A stretch of 64,000 nucleotides of DNA from JBDGYW01 sp964518955. Lineage in GTDB: Bacteria > Gemmatimonadota > Gemmatimonadetes > Gemmatimonadales > GWC2-71-9. Under the pieces are notes generated by a model that saw nothing but the letters and a program-made list of their open reading frames with translations, had not been told where the DNA came from and made no database searches. Location of the stretch: the NCBI GenBank assembly GCA_964518955.1, contig CAZFHS010000017.1, positions 37,089-101,088 on the forward strand, in the 5' to 3' direction. Both the position numbers and the translations under genes were made by a program. This document shows, in pieces, positions 18,088 to 28,211 of this stretch (its first letter is position 1; the number at the start of each line of letters is the position of its first letter).

Positions 18088-21000
18088 ATGAAGACTATCA
18101 CGGCAATCACAGCCGCGTTGCTAGTGTTCTCGACGGCGCTAACTCCGAGTATCCGCGCACAATCCGATGCCGGCGCACCCATGGACGCTTCCACATTTGC
18201 CGGACTCAGGCTCCGCAACATAGGGCCCGCCGTCCAGTCGGGCCGGATAGCCGATATGGTCAAGGATCCGACGAATCAGAGCACGTGGTATGTGGCAGTC
18301 GCATCTGGGAATGTTTGGAAGACGGAAAACGCCGGAACCACTTGGGATCCGATCTTCGAGAACTACGGTTCGTTCTCTACGGGGTCGCTTGCGATCGATC
18401 CGAGCAATCCGCACGTGGTGTGGTTGGGAACGGGAGAGAATGCCAGCCAACGCAGTGCCGGCTTCGGAGATGGGATCTACAAGAGTCTAGATGGTGGCAA
18501 GAGTTGGAACAACATGGGGCTCAGGGAATCCGAACATATCGCCAAGATCTTGATCGACCCGCGGAATCCCGATGTGGTCTTTGCCGCTTCACAGGGGCCG
18601 CTGTGGGCTCCGGGCGGAGATCGCGGGCTATTTAAGACGGCAGATGGTGGAAACACTTGGGACCTCGTTCTGGAGATCAGTGAAAATACCGGCGTCGCAG
18701 ACATGGCGTTCGATCCGCGAAATCCGGACGTTATCTATGCCGCCAGCTATCAACGGCGGCGCCATGTTGGGGTGTTGGTGGCGGGAGGACCCGAGTCGAA
18801 CATCTACAAGACTACAGATGGCGGCGAGACGTGGAAGCAGTTGAGGCGCGGCCTCCCAACTGCGGATCGCGGCAGAATTGCCATTGCTGTCTCTCCGCAA
18901 CAGCGCGACGTCGTCTATGCGTTGATCGCAGCTGAAGGTGAGTCGAGTGGGTTCTTCAGGTCCACCGATCGCGGCGAAAGCTGGACCCGCACGAGTGACT
19001 ACATAGTTGTAGACCCACAGTACTACGGTGAGATATACCCGGATCCGCACAAGTTCGATCGGGTTTACGCGGTGGACATGACGTTCCACGTAACAAATGA
19101 CGGTGGTAGCACGTTCGAGCCGCTGCGGTACCGAAACGTTCATGTCGATCACCACGCGTTAGTGTTCGATCCCGACGATCCAGATTACCTGATGCTCGGC
19201 AACGACGGCGGCATCTATGAAAGCTGGGATGGTGGTGATAAATGGAAGTACGTTGCCAACCTGCCGATCACACAGTTCTACAGAGTCGGCATCGGTAATG
19301 ATGAGCCGTTCTACACAGTGTGCGGAGGAACACAGGACAATGCGACTCTGTGCGGTCCGTCGCGAACCAACAACGTTCACGGAATCAGGAACAGCGATTG
19401 GTTCGTGACAGTGGGAGGCGATGGCTTCCAGGCGAGGATCGACTCCGACGACCCGAACATCATCTATTCCATGTACCAGTACGCCGGAATCGTTCGCTAC
19501 GACAGAACCAGCGGGGAGCGGCTCGACATTCAGCCGCAACCAGAACCTGGCGAACCGGCGTTGCGGTGGCACTGGGACGCCCCGCTCATCATTAGCCCTC
19601 ACAGATCATCACGTCTATACTTCGCCGCCAATCGCCTCTACAAGAGTGAAGACAGGGCAAACTCCTGGGAACCGGTATCTCCCGATTTGAGCCGCGGCAT
19701 CGACCGCAACCAGAGAGAACTAATGGGGCGCGTGTGGAGTGTCGATGCAGTATGGAAGAACGTGTTTACATCCCCGTACGGAACGGTAGTGGCGCTCGAT
19801 GAGTCACCTCTACAGGAAGGGCTCGTCTACGTAGGTACCGACGACGGACTGGTGCAGGTGACTGATGACGGTGGCGCCAACTGGGGAGCCACCGACGAGT
19901 TCCCGGGTGTTCCGGACCTCACGTATGTCGCTGACGTCGTGGCCTCTTTGCACGATCCAAATGTTGTGTTTGCAGTGTTCAACAATCACAAGGAAGGTGA
20001 CTTCGCTCCGTACGTAATGAAGAGTGCGGATCGCGGGCAAACCTGGACTTCGATCCGTGGCGACCTTCCGGATCGGCAACCGGCGTGGACGATAGTTCAG
20101 GACCACGTCAACCCAGATTTGCTGTTCGTTGGTACCGAGTTCGCACTGTTCTTCACGCTCGACGGAGGAGCACACTGGGTCGAGCTCACCGGAGGGGTGC
20201 CAACTATCGCCTTCCGCGATCTCGAGATCCAACGCCGCGAGAATGACCTGGTTTGTGCCACGTTCGGCAGAGGTTTTCTGATTCTCGACGACTATTCACC
20301 TCTACGTCATGTGAATGCGACTGTGTTGAGTGATGATGCCACATTATTCCCAGTGGAGGATGCTTTGCAGTATGTGGAGGCATCGCCCATGGGTGGCTCG
20401 CAGGGGGATGCTTTCTTCTCGGCGCCGAATCCACCTTACGGCGCAACGTTTACATACTACCTGCGAGACCGACTTGCGAGTCTTCAGAGTGCGCGGCGGG
20501 CGGAAGAGCGTCGACGCGTCGACGCCGGCGAACGAATTCGATACCCGAGTTGGGACGAATTGCGCACGGAAGATCGCGAGCATGACCCTGCTGTAGTTCT
20601 GACCGTCAGGGATTCTGAAGGCAACATCGTCCGCCGAGTGACCGGCCCAGTTGGCTCCGGGATACATCGCGTATCCTGGGACCTGCGATACCCTGCCACC
20701 GGCCCGTCGCGGCCCGGCCGGAGCTCATCCGGGCCGATGGTGTTGCCCGGACAATACTCGGCAAGCCTCGCCAAACATGTCAACGGCGAGATCACTCAGT
20801 TGGGCGAGAGCCAGAGCTTCGAGGTAGTTCCGTTGAACAATGCGACGATGCCGGCTGCCGACCGTGCGGAGGTGGCGGCATTCCAACGCTCGCTTGGGGA
20901 GCTACAACGTGCCATACTAGGCGCGAGCGCCGTTTTGGATGAGACTCTCTCCCAACTCCGCGGCGTCAGACAAGCGGTCTTCGACGCACACGGCTCTGAC

Positions 21001-21339
21001 GAAACGATGTTTCAGCGTGTGCGTGAATTCGAGTTGCGATTGCTCAACGCTCAGGTGCGTTTGACCGGCGACAATACGATATCGGACAGAGCGGAGTTCA
21101 CGCCGCCGTCGATACTGGATCGTGTGCAGAGAGTTGTGCGTGCTCAGTTTGGGTCGACAGCCGATGTCACTACGACCCATCGACGCAACTTCGAAGTCGC
21201 GTCGGAAGAGTTTGTGCCTCTACTGGAAGATCTGCGGGTGCTGATTGAGGTAGACCTGGCCGAGTTACGCCGGCAGCTGGAGGCCGTAGGTGTGCCGTGG
21301 ACGCCGGGTCAAGGGTTGCCGAGATGGCGGGGAGGTTGA
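18088..21339 (+). CDS. Large secreted BNR/sortilin-like (VPS10-type) beta-propeller protein
   Basis: The start is ATG 18088 after GGGGAAA; the long upstream extension has no signal sequence. A signal peptide (MKTITAITAALLVFSTALTPSIRAQ) starts this 1083-residue protein. From about 35 to 740 there are many Asp-box/BNR blades of the form S-x-D-x-G-x-x-W (SLDGGKSWNN, TADGGNTWDL, TTDGGETWKQ, STDRGESWTR). These also occur in sialidases, sortilin VPS10 domains and YCF48-like factors. The remaining 340 residues include a beta-sandwich-like segment (VTGPVGSGIHRVSWDLRY) and a helical tail. No catalytic residues of sialidases can be assigned, so annotation as a glycosyl hydrolase would be unsafe. A second protein of the same build is encoded at 40924. 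Likely periplasmic or surface; function unknown. Confidence 0.87.
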   Translation: MKTITAITAALLVFSTALTPSIRAQSDAGAPMDASTFAGLRLRNIGPAVQSGRIADMVKDPTNQSTWYVAVASGNVWKTENAGTTWDPIFENYGSFSTGSLAIDPSNPHVVWLGTGENASQRSAGFGDGIYKSLDGGKSWNNMGLRESEHIAKILIDPRNPDVVFAASQGPLWAPGGDRGLFKTADGGNTWDLVLEISENTGVADMAFDPRNPDVIYAASYQRRRHVGVLVAGGPESNIYKTTDGGETWKQLRRGLPTADRGRIAIAVSPQQRDVVYALIAAEGESSGFFRSTDRGESWTRTSDYIVVDPQYYGEIYPDPHKFDRVYAVDMTFHVTNDGGSTFEPLRYRNVHVDHHALVFDPDDPDYLMLGNDGGIYESWDGGDKWKYVANLPITQFYRVGIGNDEPFYTVCGGTQDNATLCGPSRTNNVHGIRNSDWFVTVGGDGFQARIDSDDPNIIYSMYQYAGIVRYDRTSGERLDIQPQPEPGEPALRWHWDAPLIISPHRSSRLYFAANRLYKSEDRANSWEPVSPDLSRGIDRNQRELMGRVWSVDAVWKNVFTSPYGTVVALDESPLQEGLVYVGTDDGLVQVTDDGGANWGATDEFPGVPDLTYVADVVASLHDPNVVFAVFNNHKEGDFAPYVMKSADRGQTWTSIRGDLPDRQPAWTIVQDHVNPDLLFVGTEFALFFTLDGGAHWVELTGGVPTIAFRDLEIQRRENDLVCATFGRGFLILDDYSPLRHVNATVLSDDATLFPVEDALQYVEASPMGGSQGDAFFSAPNPPYGATFTYYLRDRLASLQSARRAEERRRVDAGERIRYPSWDELRTEDREHDPAVVLTVRDSEGNIVRRVTGPVGSGIHRVSWDLRYPATGPSRPGRSSSGPMVLPGQYSASLAKHVNGEITQLGESQSFEVVPLNNATMPAADRAEVAAFQRSLGELQRAILGASAVLDETLSQLRGVRQAVFDAHGSDETMFQRVREFELRLLNAQVRLTGDNTISDRAEFTPPSILDRVQRVVRAQFGSTADVTTTHRRNFEVASEEFVPLLEDLRVLIEVDLAELRRQLEAVGVPWTPGQGLPRWRGG

Positions 21340-21692
21340 TCGAACACGATCACCTCAGCGGTCAACGTCTTGGTGTCTGATTGGACCATAGCGGTGCCAA
21401 TGAGCAAGAAATTGGTGTCAGTGGACTCGGGTCCGAGTAAAACGGCATCCCCGCCGAGCTTAGCGGCTTCGTCTACCATTACCTTGCGTATGTCATCGAA
21501 GCTGTCGAACACCGATTTCCCATTCGACTGTATGACAGCAATGACCGTGTACGGTCGTGAGGGCTTCTCGACGAAAAACGCAACTGAATCGGGTGACCGA
21601 GCAGGGCGTATCGCGTGATCCAAACGTTCCACACTGGTGTTGATGCATGCGCCAGCGAAAAGGCAGAATGCGACAAGGAACCATGGTCTCAT
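21309..21692 (-). CDS. Small lipoprotein of unknown function
   Basis: The start is ATG 21692, with GGAGG 5 bases upstream. This 127-residue protein starts with a lipoprotein signal ending FAGAC (Cys16). The mature part has one alpha/beta region: RPYTVIAVIQ, then a helix DDIRKVMVDEAAKLGGDAVLLGPE, then strands TNFLLIGTAMVQ and TLTAEVIVF. The AAKLGGDAVLL segment resembles small envelope proteins of the YbjQ/RcsF-like kind, but that is only a resemblance. Its last 31 bp overlap the 3' end of the convergent BNR gene. The second orphan permease lies upstream on the same strand, 76 bp away, so read-through from that operon is possible. Confidence 0.72.
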   Translation of the reverse strand: MRPWFLVAFCLFAGACINTSVERLDHAIRPARSPDSVAFFVEKPSRPYTVIAVIQSNGKSVFDSFDDIRKVMVDEAAKLGGDAVLLGPESTDTNFLLIGTAMVQSDTKTLTAEVIVFDQPPRHLGNP

Positions 21693-21768
21693 GATAGCCT
21701 CCGATCGGTCGGACGTTGAGCGCATTGCCCATTTATACAACGCATACGACATCCAATTTCTGACACTC

Positions 21769-24435
21769 TCACTCTGTTCGCAATACCGCCAAAGGGTCGA
21801 GCCTGCTGGCCTTACGAGCAGGAAGAAGGCAAGCCACTCCGGCAATGACGAATAGCCCCAGAGGAACTAGAACGAAGGTCAGCGGGTCGGCGCTCGAGAT
21901 TTCGAACACCATGCCCGACATTGCTCGGCTCAATGCAAAGGCACCTGCCAATCCCACCGCAATTCCGGCAGCTGTCATTAGTAATCCTTGCCGGATGACC
22001 AGCCGCAGTACTCCAGACTCCTGGGCACCCAACGCCCGGCGGATTCCTATCTCTCGAGATCTGCTTGAAACTGAGTAGGACAGGACACCATATACTCCGA
22101 GTACAGCCAGTAGTGATCCTGCAAAGGCAAATACTGTCATGAGGGTTGCAGAGAATCTTTGCTTGGCCGTGGACTCGCTCACCAGCCCTGTCATCGTTCG
22201 CACATTCGCGATTGGTTGATTGCTGTCGATTTCCTTCACGACTGCACGTACCATCGGCACCAGAACGGTTGGGTCGATCGAGCTGTTCACAACCAGAGTC
22301 ATCGCACGAAATGGAAGCTGCGCATGCGGTGCGTAGATCTGCGGTCGGTCGTCTTCGTACACCTGCTCTATCCGCGCATGGCGGACGACTCCAACTACGG
22401 TCCATTCCTCCCCGAGATGTGAGATCTGTCTGCCGACGGCGTTGCCGTCTAGCCAATGGCGAGCCAGCTTTTGGTCGATGATTGCCACGAACGGTGCGGC
22501 TTCGCGCTCGTCATCATCGGGAGTGAAGAACCGCCCCGCGACCAGCTCAATGCCCATCGTGGTGAAATAGTCGGGAGAAACGGGCATGTAGTCCGCCATG
22601 ACGGCGTCGACGTCCTCTGGAAGTACATCGGGTCTGCAGTCGCTCTGATTTCGATTCGCATACCCGAGAGGAAGAGTACCGGTGGTGGAGACATGGTCTA
22701 TACCGGGTGTCCCACTCAGACGGTCTATCAGGGCTTCGAAAAACCTCGTACGCGACAGTGCGTCTGCATATCGAGAATGTGGCAGTGATATGTCCGTCGC
22801 GATGACATGCTCGGGCGTGAATCCCGGGTCGGCTGTAGTCATGAGGGCAAGGCTTCGTACGAGCAATCCTGCACCAGTGAGCAGCATCAAAGACAGGGCG
22901 ATTTCGGCGATTACGATCAGTTGCCTCATGCGCATTGCGGTGCCGAGTCCCACCAGTCCGCGTCCGCCGTCGTTGAATGCGCCCATTAGCCTCTGCCGCG
23001 AGTTGTGAAGCGCCGGAGCGAGGCTGCACAGTATGGCCGCAGCAAGCGTGATCGTTCCCGCAAAGAGGACGATTCGGCCGTCGACGGTTACTTCGTCGCT
23101 GCGTGGGAGTCCGGCCGGTGCGAGTGATACCAGCCAGTTGATTGCGAATACGGCAACCAACACGCCCAACACACCACCTATTGCTGCCAGGAGTCCGGCT
23201 TCCACGAAGGCGAGCCACACGATCCTGGCCCGAGTTGCACCCAACGCTGCCCGAACCGAAATTTCTCGAGCTCTCGACTGCGATCGTGCCAGCATCAATG
23301 TCGCGATGTTTGCCGCCGCGATGAGGAGCAAAAGGCCGACCGCCGCGAGCAGGAGCAGGAGTGTAGGCCTTACGTTCTTCACAAGGTCTTCCTGCACGGG
23401 AACAGCGAAATACGTGAAACCGTTGTCGCCGAACCACTGGTTGTCCTGCGTCTCACCGAGCGCTGCTAGTTCAGCTGAAGCCTGTTCGAAGTTCACACCA
23501 TCCTTGATTCTCGCGAGCACCGCGTACCGGTGCTGCCCCCTTTGGGCGGCTGCCAGGTCAGTCGGGTCGGGCAGCCATACCTCGGCTGCGCTCGGTTGGC
23601 TCAGGCTGTGGTGTATGAGGAAACGGAAGTTCCTCGGCAAGACTCCGACGATCGTGTGGGGATTGCCATCGAGTGTAAGCGAGCGGCCGAGCACGGTCGG
23701 GTCTCCACCAAAATGCCGTCGCCATAGACCATCGGTGAGCACCACGATCCTCTCGGCACCTTCCAGGTCATCGCCGTCCAAGAATGTTCTGCCTAACTCA
23801 GCTTGAACACCAAGCAGACCAAAGAGGTTTGCCGAGCCGAAGGCGGCTGCGATCTCCTCGGGCTCGTCCAACCCAGTGATTTGAGCGGTCCCGGTCCTCA
23901 GGGCGGCGAAACCGTCAAAGAGGGTTGTCTCCTGCCGAAGCTCGGCGACTTGGGGGCCTGCGACGGATGCCCGAGGAAACCCGATCCACTCGAGACGATC
24001 CCATACGTAGACCAGTTGACCCGGCGTCCTAAGTGGGAGCGAACGAAGCAAGACACCGTTGACCACACTGAAGATCGCGCTACTGGCACCGATTCCGAGA
24101 CCGAGAGTCAGGACGGCGACCAGTGTGAATCCGGGCGAACGTCTCATTAGGCGCGAAGCGAAGGTAACGTCCTTCAGCAGTGATCCGAGAGATGTACTCC
24201 ACACGGACGCCGAAACTTCGCTCTCGGCTCTGCGCAACCGCCTTGCCTCCAGCCGGAGCCTGAACCAATGTCCGGACGATATTTCCCGCCAGAGCGCTCT
24301 CCTAGCGAAGTAGTGCCCATGGGAATCAACGTCCTCCCGATACACCTCGGCTATCTCGTCCAGTACCGTTTCTCGCCAGTCAGTTGGCAGCAACAGCCGC
24401 AGCAGGAATGCGGGGATTGGAGGTAACTTCGTCAC
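21769..24435 (-). CDS. MacB/FtsX-type orphan permease (ADOP family), second copy
   Basis: 888 residues, starting with GTG 24435 (VTKLPPIPAFLLRLLLP), which overlaps the PadR stop as GTGA. The N-terminal prefix (about 1-75, TDWRETVLDEIAEVYREDVDSHG) precedes TM1 (FTLVAVLTLGLGIGASSAIFS). Then come a periplasmic domain, three FtsX helices (LLLLLAAVGLLLLIAAANIATLMLARS), a second TM/periplasmic unit beginning about 490, and three final helices ending LLPARKASRLDPLAVLRTE. The order matches the other two permeases here, but sequence similarity is limited to core motifs, so these are old paralogues. No ATPase is nearby. Probable job: envelope transport or stress sensing under PadR control. Confidence 0.92.
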   Translation of the reverse strand: MTKLPPIPAFLLRLLLPTDWRETVLDEIAEVYREDVDSHGHYFARRALWREISSGHWFRLRLEARRLRRAESEVSASVWSTSLGSLLKDVTFASRLMRRSPGFTLVAVLTLGLGIGASSAIFSVVNGVLLRSLPLRTPGQLVYVWDRLEWIGFPRASVAGPQVAELRQETTLFDGFAALRTGTAQITGLDEPEEIAAAFGSANLFGLLGVQAELGRTFLDGDDLEGAERIVVLTDGLWRRHFGGDPTVLGRSLTLDGNPHTIVGVLPRNFRFLIHHSLSQPSAAEVWLPDPTDLAAAQRGQHRYAVLARIKDGVNFEQASAELAALGETQDNQWFGDNGFTYFAVPVQEDLVKNVRPTLLLLLAAVGLLLLIAAANIATLMLARSQSRAREISVRAALGATRARIVWLAFVEAGLLAAIGGVLGVLVAVFAINWLVSLAPAGLPRSDEVTVDGRIVLFAGTITLAAAILCSLAPALHNSRQRLMGAFNDGGRGLVGLGTAMRMRQLIVIAEIALSLMLLTGAGLLVRSLALMTTADPGFTPEHVIATDISLPHSRYADALSRTRFFEALIDRLSGTPGIDHVSTTGTLPLGYANRNQSDCRPDVLPEDVDAVMADYMPVSPDYFTTMGIELVAGRFFTPDDDEREAAPFVAIIDQKLARHWLDGNAVGRQISHLGEEWTVVGVVRHARIEQVYEDDRPQIYAPHAQLPFRAMTLVVNSSIDPTVLVPMVRAVVKEIDSNQPIANVRTMTGLVSESTAKQRFSATLMTVFAFAGSLLAVLGVYGVLSYSVSSRSREIGIRRALGAQESGVLRLVIRQGLLMTAAGIAVGLAGAFALSRAMSGMVFEISSADPLTFVLVPLGLFVIAGVACLLPARKASRLDPLAVLRTE

Positions 24436-24770
24436 GCGGGCCTCACATCGGGCGCTTCATCCATACCTTCCCACATTCGCTCCATGCGTCGCCGTGTCTC
24501 GTGCAAAACCGAGATACCTTCATCTGTGACACTGAAGAATCGTTTGGATTTGCCGCCCCTCACCGGAGTTGGAGCCGAGAGCCCCGAGGAGACGAACCCT
24601 TTGTCCTGAAGTCGCATGAGAGTCACATAAATAGAGGAGACGGTGAGTGTGCGTCCGCCCCGTGAGCTGACTTCCTTTCTGATAGCTGCCGCGGTTGCCT
24701 TTTCTCCAACACGCCACGCTGCGAGGAGTATCAGCTGCTCCGCTTCTCCCAGATGTACACCTCTTGTCAT
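24432..24770 (-). CDS. PadR-family transcriptional regulator (second copy)
   Basis: The start is ATG 24770 (MTRGVHLGEAEQ), with GGAG 6 bases upstream; 19 extra residues from 24827 are not supported. 112 residues. GEAEQLILLAAWRVGEKATAAAIRKEVSSRGG and VSSIYVTLMRLQDKGFV form the winged helix, and GGKSKRFFSVTDEGISVL the wing, followed by a C-terminal helix for dimerisation. It overlaps the permease by 4 bp. Upstream is an AT-rich divergent spacer to the PP2C gene, containing a TATAAT on this strand. Confidence 0.92.
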   Translation of the reverse strand: MTRGVHLGEAEQLILLAAWRVGEKATAAAIRKEVSSRGGRTLTVSSIYVTLMRLQDKGFVSSGLSAPTPVRGGKSKRFFSVTDEGISVLHETRRRMERMWEGMDEAPDVRPA

Positions 24771-24953
24771 CGCAACTCCATCAACGATTATAGTGACAAC
24801 ATAAATAATATAACTGCGATATTGCAAGGGAAGGGATGGGCAGCCTCTAGCGCGCCGCAGCCAACGGCTGCAACTTTAAGACGAAGGCATCTCGAGAGCC
24901 TGCGTCGCGCCAAGTTCGAAGACGCGGCGTCGGGGAGTGGAAGGAGACTGTTC
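24771..24953. promoter_or_regulatory. Divergent promoter region between PadR and PP2C genes
   Basis: 183 bp. The part nearest PadR (about 24785-24825) is much more AT-rich than its surroundings. On the minus strand it contains a perfect TATAAT (24787-24792 reversed) about 17 bases from the PadR ATG, which would give a very short leader. No clean operator dyad is seen. An open frame on the plus strand runs through it but has no ribosome site before 24941. Confidence 0.4.
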
Positions 24954-25835
24954 GTGACCTCACCTGACGCAGCAACCGGAGCCGTACCGGCGGAGAAGAA
25001 GTCCACCGGCAGAGCCACCGACTACTACGGACTGACCCACACCGGCAAAGTGAGAAAGACCAATCAGGACCACTTTCTCATCTGCTCGCTCCGCAAACAC
25101 ATGGAAGTGCACCTAACAAGCCTGCCGGACCTGGATCAACTTCCGCTCGAGAGCGAACGTTTGGCTGCTCTCGCGATGGTGGCCGATGGTGTTGGCTCTG
25201 GTGCCGGTGGAGGTGAGGCAAGCAGGCTGGCGCTCGAAGAGATGGCTCAGTATGTGGCGCGAACCATGCGCTGCTACTACACGGCCGATGCCAAGGATGA
25301 ACGCGCTTTCTTCAATGCTCTGGAAGAAGCGGCCATGCAAGGGCATGCCAGCGTCGTGCAGTTGGCTGAGGAAGATGCCGAGCGAAGGCGCATGGCGACT
25401 ACACTCACCGTATGGATCGGTGCATGGCCCCATTCCTATCTTCTGCAGGTTGGAGACAGCCGCTTCTATCTCTTTGGAAACGACAAGCTGACGCAGATAT
25501 CGCGCGATCAAACCATGGCGCAGGAGTTGGTGGATCAAGGGGTACTAACACAATCTGACGCCGAAAACAGTCATTGGGCTCACGTGCTATCGAGTGCAAT
25601 CGGTGGTACTCAGGCGGCGCCCGTGATAACTCGCGTTGATCAGGTGTGGAACAGCGTTGGGCTTCTCTGCAGTGACGGCTTGACCAAACACGTTAGTGAC
25701 GAACAGATCGAAGAAAGACTGCGCAACATGACGTCGGCCAAACAAGTCTGTAAAGATTTGCTGCAGGATGCGCTCGATGACGGCGGGACCGACAACATTA
25801 CGGTTGTGGTTGGGCGTGGAGTTCGAAGCGAATGA
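24954..25835 (+). CDS. PP2C-family protein serine/threonine phosphatase
   Basis: The start is GTG 24954, with AAGGAG at 24941-24946, giving a normal 293-residue PP2C; the frame upstream reads through the promoter region and is rejected. Motifs in order: GKVRKTNQDHF (metal Asp), ALAMVADGVGSGAGGGEAS (DG.G metal motif), ATTLTVWIGAWPHSYLLQVGDSRFYLF (GDSR), LSSAIGG, LLCSDGLTKHVSDEQI (SDGL), and GTDNITVVV (final Asp-Asn). All metal-binding Asp residues are present, so it should be an active Mn/Mg phosphatase reversing Ser/Thr phosphorylation. A Hanks-type kinase is encoded at 34665 and could be a partner. Its stop is 2 bp from the end of the convergent DUF5916 pseudogene. Confidence 0.92.
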   Translation: MTSPDAATGAVPAEKKSTGRATDYYGLTHTGKVRKTNQDHFLICSLRKHMEVHLTSLPDLDQLPLESERLAALAMVADGVGSGAGGGEASRLALEEMAQYVARTMRCYYTADAKDERAFFNALEEAAMQGHASVVQLAEEDAERRRMATTLTVWIGAWPHSYLLQVGDSRFYLFGNDKLTQISRDQTMAQELVDQGVLTQSDAENSHWAHVLSSAIGGTQAAPVITRVDQVWNSVGLLCSDGLTKHVSDEQIEERLRNMTSAKQVCKDLLQDALDDGGTDNITVVVGRGVRSE

Positions 25836-25837
25836 GG

Positions 25838-28078
25838 CTACCGCACTATCGTATACGTGTATTTCACCAAAAGAGTACGGTTTTGGGATAGAGGTAACCT
25901 CGGGCCGCCAACTGCATTCCGCATAGTGTTCATCCCTTCATCGTACACGATCCAGAGGTCTGAACCCTCTCTGAAGTAATAGCGGAGCCTCGCGTTCACA
26001 CTGGCTACGTCTTGTGTACCGTTGTACTGCTAAAACGCGCTGAGCGAGAGGTGTGTGTCCATAGCCACGTCGATTCGCACGCGTGCGAGATGAGCGTTCA
26101 GTTCCTCCTGCCTTTCAGAAAACCGTATCAGATTGAACTGATACGCTGCACTGAACTCGAAGTGGCTCGAAAGGTTCCAAGCTGGCTCGGCTTGAACGGA
26201 GGCGTTCCACCCATCGTAGAAACTGCCGCCCGATACGGTGAAGGTGGGTCGAAACGTCTCTGCACGCGATGCCTGAAAATGAACCAACCCACCGTGGTAC
26301 CAGTAGTCGCCCACAGGTACCTCGGTGTCGTCAGATAGGTTGAATGACTCCCTCACGCTCTCGTAGCTGTTTAGTGCAGAGACATTTAGGCGCGCGTTGT
26401 TCTTGAACTCGATCTGAAGCGCCGGCTCCACCATTCCCGATTCGACTGACCTGTCTCCGTTCCGAACGTAGGACAGGGCATTGGCTCCAATGGACACGCT
26501 ATGGAATGGCGAATGCTCACCCATAATCCAGACATATTGGACGAGGCCTTGTCCAAAGGTGAAATTGCTCCGCATCTGGAAACCGAGCTCTGGAGAGTAG
26601 TTGCCGCCCGCCCGGATGTAGTCGGCAGCGTAGCTCAGGCCGTTTTGCCGCCGCCTTTCCCAACGGGCGATCAACCTGCTTCGATCGAGAGGATCGATAC
26701 TGCCGGCATCGTCGGTGTCGAATGTCGATGCCCATTTCAGAGTGACGAATTCGTCACCGAACACTCGGATCAAACCGTCCACTCCAACGGCCGCGTTATA
26801 CGCCCCGTCCTCGTCCACTCTCGACGTTACGATGCCGCCGATTGTCGAATTGGCGTTGAACACCTGCTTGCGAAGCCGCAGCACCCCGAAATTCTCCGAC
26901 AGGAGTCCGTCCGCTCTCGCCGTTTGCATGTTGAGCACACCTATGTCGGTGCTGCCGATCCTGCCGATGAGCCGCGCACCTCCGATGATCGGCACTGGCT
27001 GTCCGTCGCTCAGGCCGATCCTCCGACTGTGAAATAGCCGGCTGAACCCTCCGGTGGTGAAATCGAATGTCGCAGAGCGTTCCTGAAAAAACTGACGCTT
27101 TTCTGGGAAGAACAGCGAAAAGCGTGTGAGATTGACCTACTGGTCATCGACTTCGACTTGGGCAAAGTCCGTATTCGCCGTCAAGTCGATGGTGAGGTTG
27201 TCGGTGATGTTGTATTTGAGGTCGAGCCCCAACTCTCTCGTGGCGTCGTGGCCGAACTCGTAGGCTGTCCCTGCGGAATCCAGGTCGGCTTCCCGGCTCA
27301 AACCGCCAAGGACATAGGGAGTGAAGTAAACGGGCGACCGGCTGTGAACACCTTCCAACGACACGCGAGTGATCTTGGACGGTTTCGCAAAGCTGAGGAA
27401 TCCCCACTCCGGCGGTAAGTCCGGGAAGATGTGCCGTTCGTTTTTCCCAGCTATCAGCCTGTACACGCTCAAACCCATCTCGACGTTACCATCGTCGTCC
27501 TGAAACCCGAGGCTCGAGAAAGGAATTCGCATCTCGGCGAACCACCCCTCGTGATTCCGGACCGTGTTGGCGTCCCAGAAGGTGTTCCAGTCGGGGTTCA
27601 TGGGCATGCCGGCGTTGAACTCGGCATCGTTGGATATCGTCCGGTCTGACCGGACGCCGGCGGGGTTGATCGTAAACCACACCGCCGTCTCGTGATCGTT
27701 GTAGCTGTCGAGGACAATCCCAAACACATCGTCGCCGCTGTAACGATCTCTGTACAGTGTCTTGACGGCTATGCCATCCGGAGTTGAAGCGTACAGCTTG
27801 CCGGAAACATAGAGGTAGTCGTCGTCGTAAGCGACTCTGATCTCCGTGCGTTCGGTCGGTTCGATTCCGTAGGTAGGTTGGTACACCGTGAGCGGCAAGG
27901 GTGGAACGGCGTCCCAAGCGGGGTCGTCTACGTTTCCATCGAAAACAATCGGTTCGGAAAGCCGGGTGAGCGGCATCGGTTCTGTGGGCTGAGCCGCCGC
28001 ATCGGATGTCAAAGCAATGATGAGTATCGTGAAAATGGGGAACATCGTGATTCGTTCCCCACAAAAAGCCTTCTTCAT
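25838..28078 (-). pseudogene. DUF5916 / CBM9-like domain outer-membrane protein gene interrupted by two in-frame TAG codons
   Basis: One reading frame runs from ATG 28078 (MKKAFCGERITMF, signal peptide to DAAAQ) to TAG 25838-25840, broken only by TAG at 27137-27139 and TAG at 26030-26032. Before the first stop is a CBM9-like domain (IVFDGNVDDPAWDAVPPL...AWFTINPAG) ending TDFAQVEVDDQ. Past it the frame continues VNLTRFSLFFPEKRQFFQERSA, the usual next block of the family. After the second stop it continues QYNGTQDVASVNARLRYYFREGSD and LWIVYDEG, ending LLVKYTYTIVR, the usual barrel C-terminus. There are no frameshifts or deletions. Family members are predicted outer-membrane barrels with a carbohydrate-binding-like domain. 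The three pieces may be a decaying gene, a sequencing error or a read-through product. The alternative ATG 28045 is also possible. Confidence 0.85.
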
Positions 28079-28211
28079 TCCCACTCCAGCCAGTGAGGCT
28101 GCAACCAGCCTCGATGATCGAAACCTAATGAAAGAAGTTAACATGGCGGGGCTATGACTCAGAGTCCCGCAACATCTCTCGAGATGGATTCGATCGTTCG
28201 GGCGGTCGGAT

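Noticed and set aside
24753..24953. N-terminal extension of the PP2C gene up to 24753
   Set aside because: It covers the divergent promoter, is low in conserved sequence and has no ribosome site, while AAGGAG sits correctly before GTG 24954.
25838..28078. Genome-wide reassignment of TAG as a sense codon
   Set aside because: TAG ends several intact genes here (for example at 2610, 4926 and 16791), so global recoding is unlikely; the two ambers are local.
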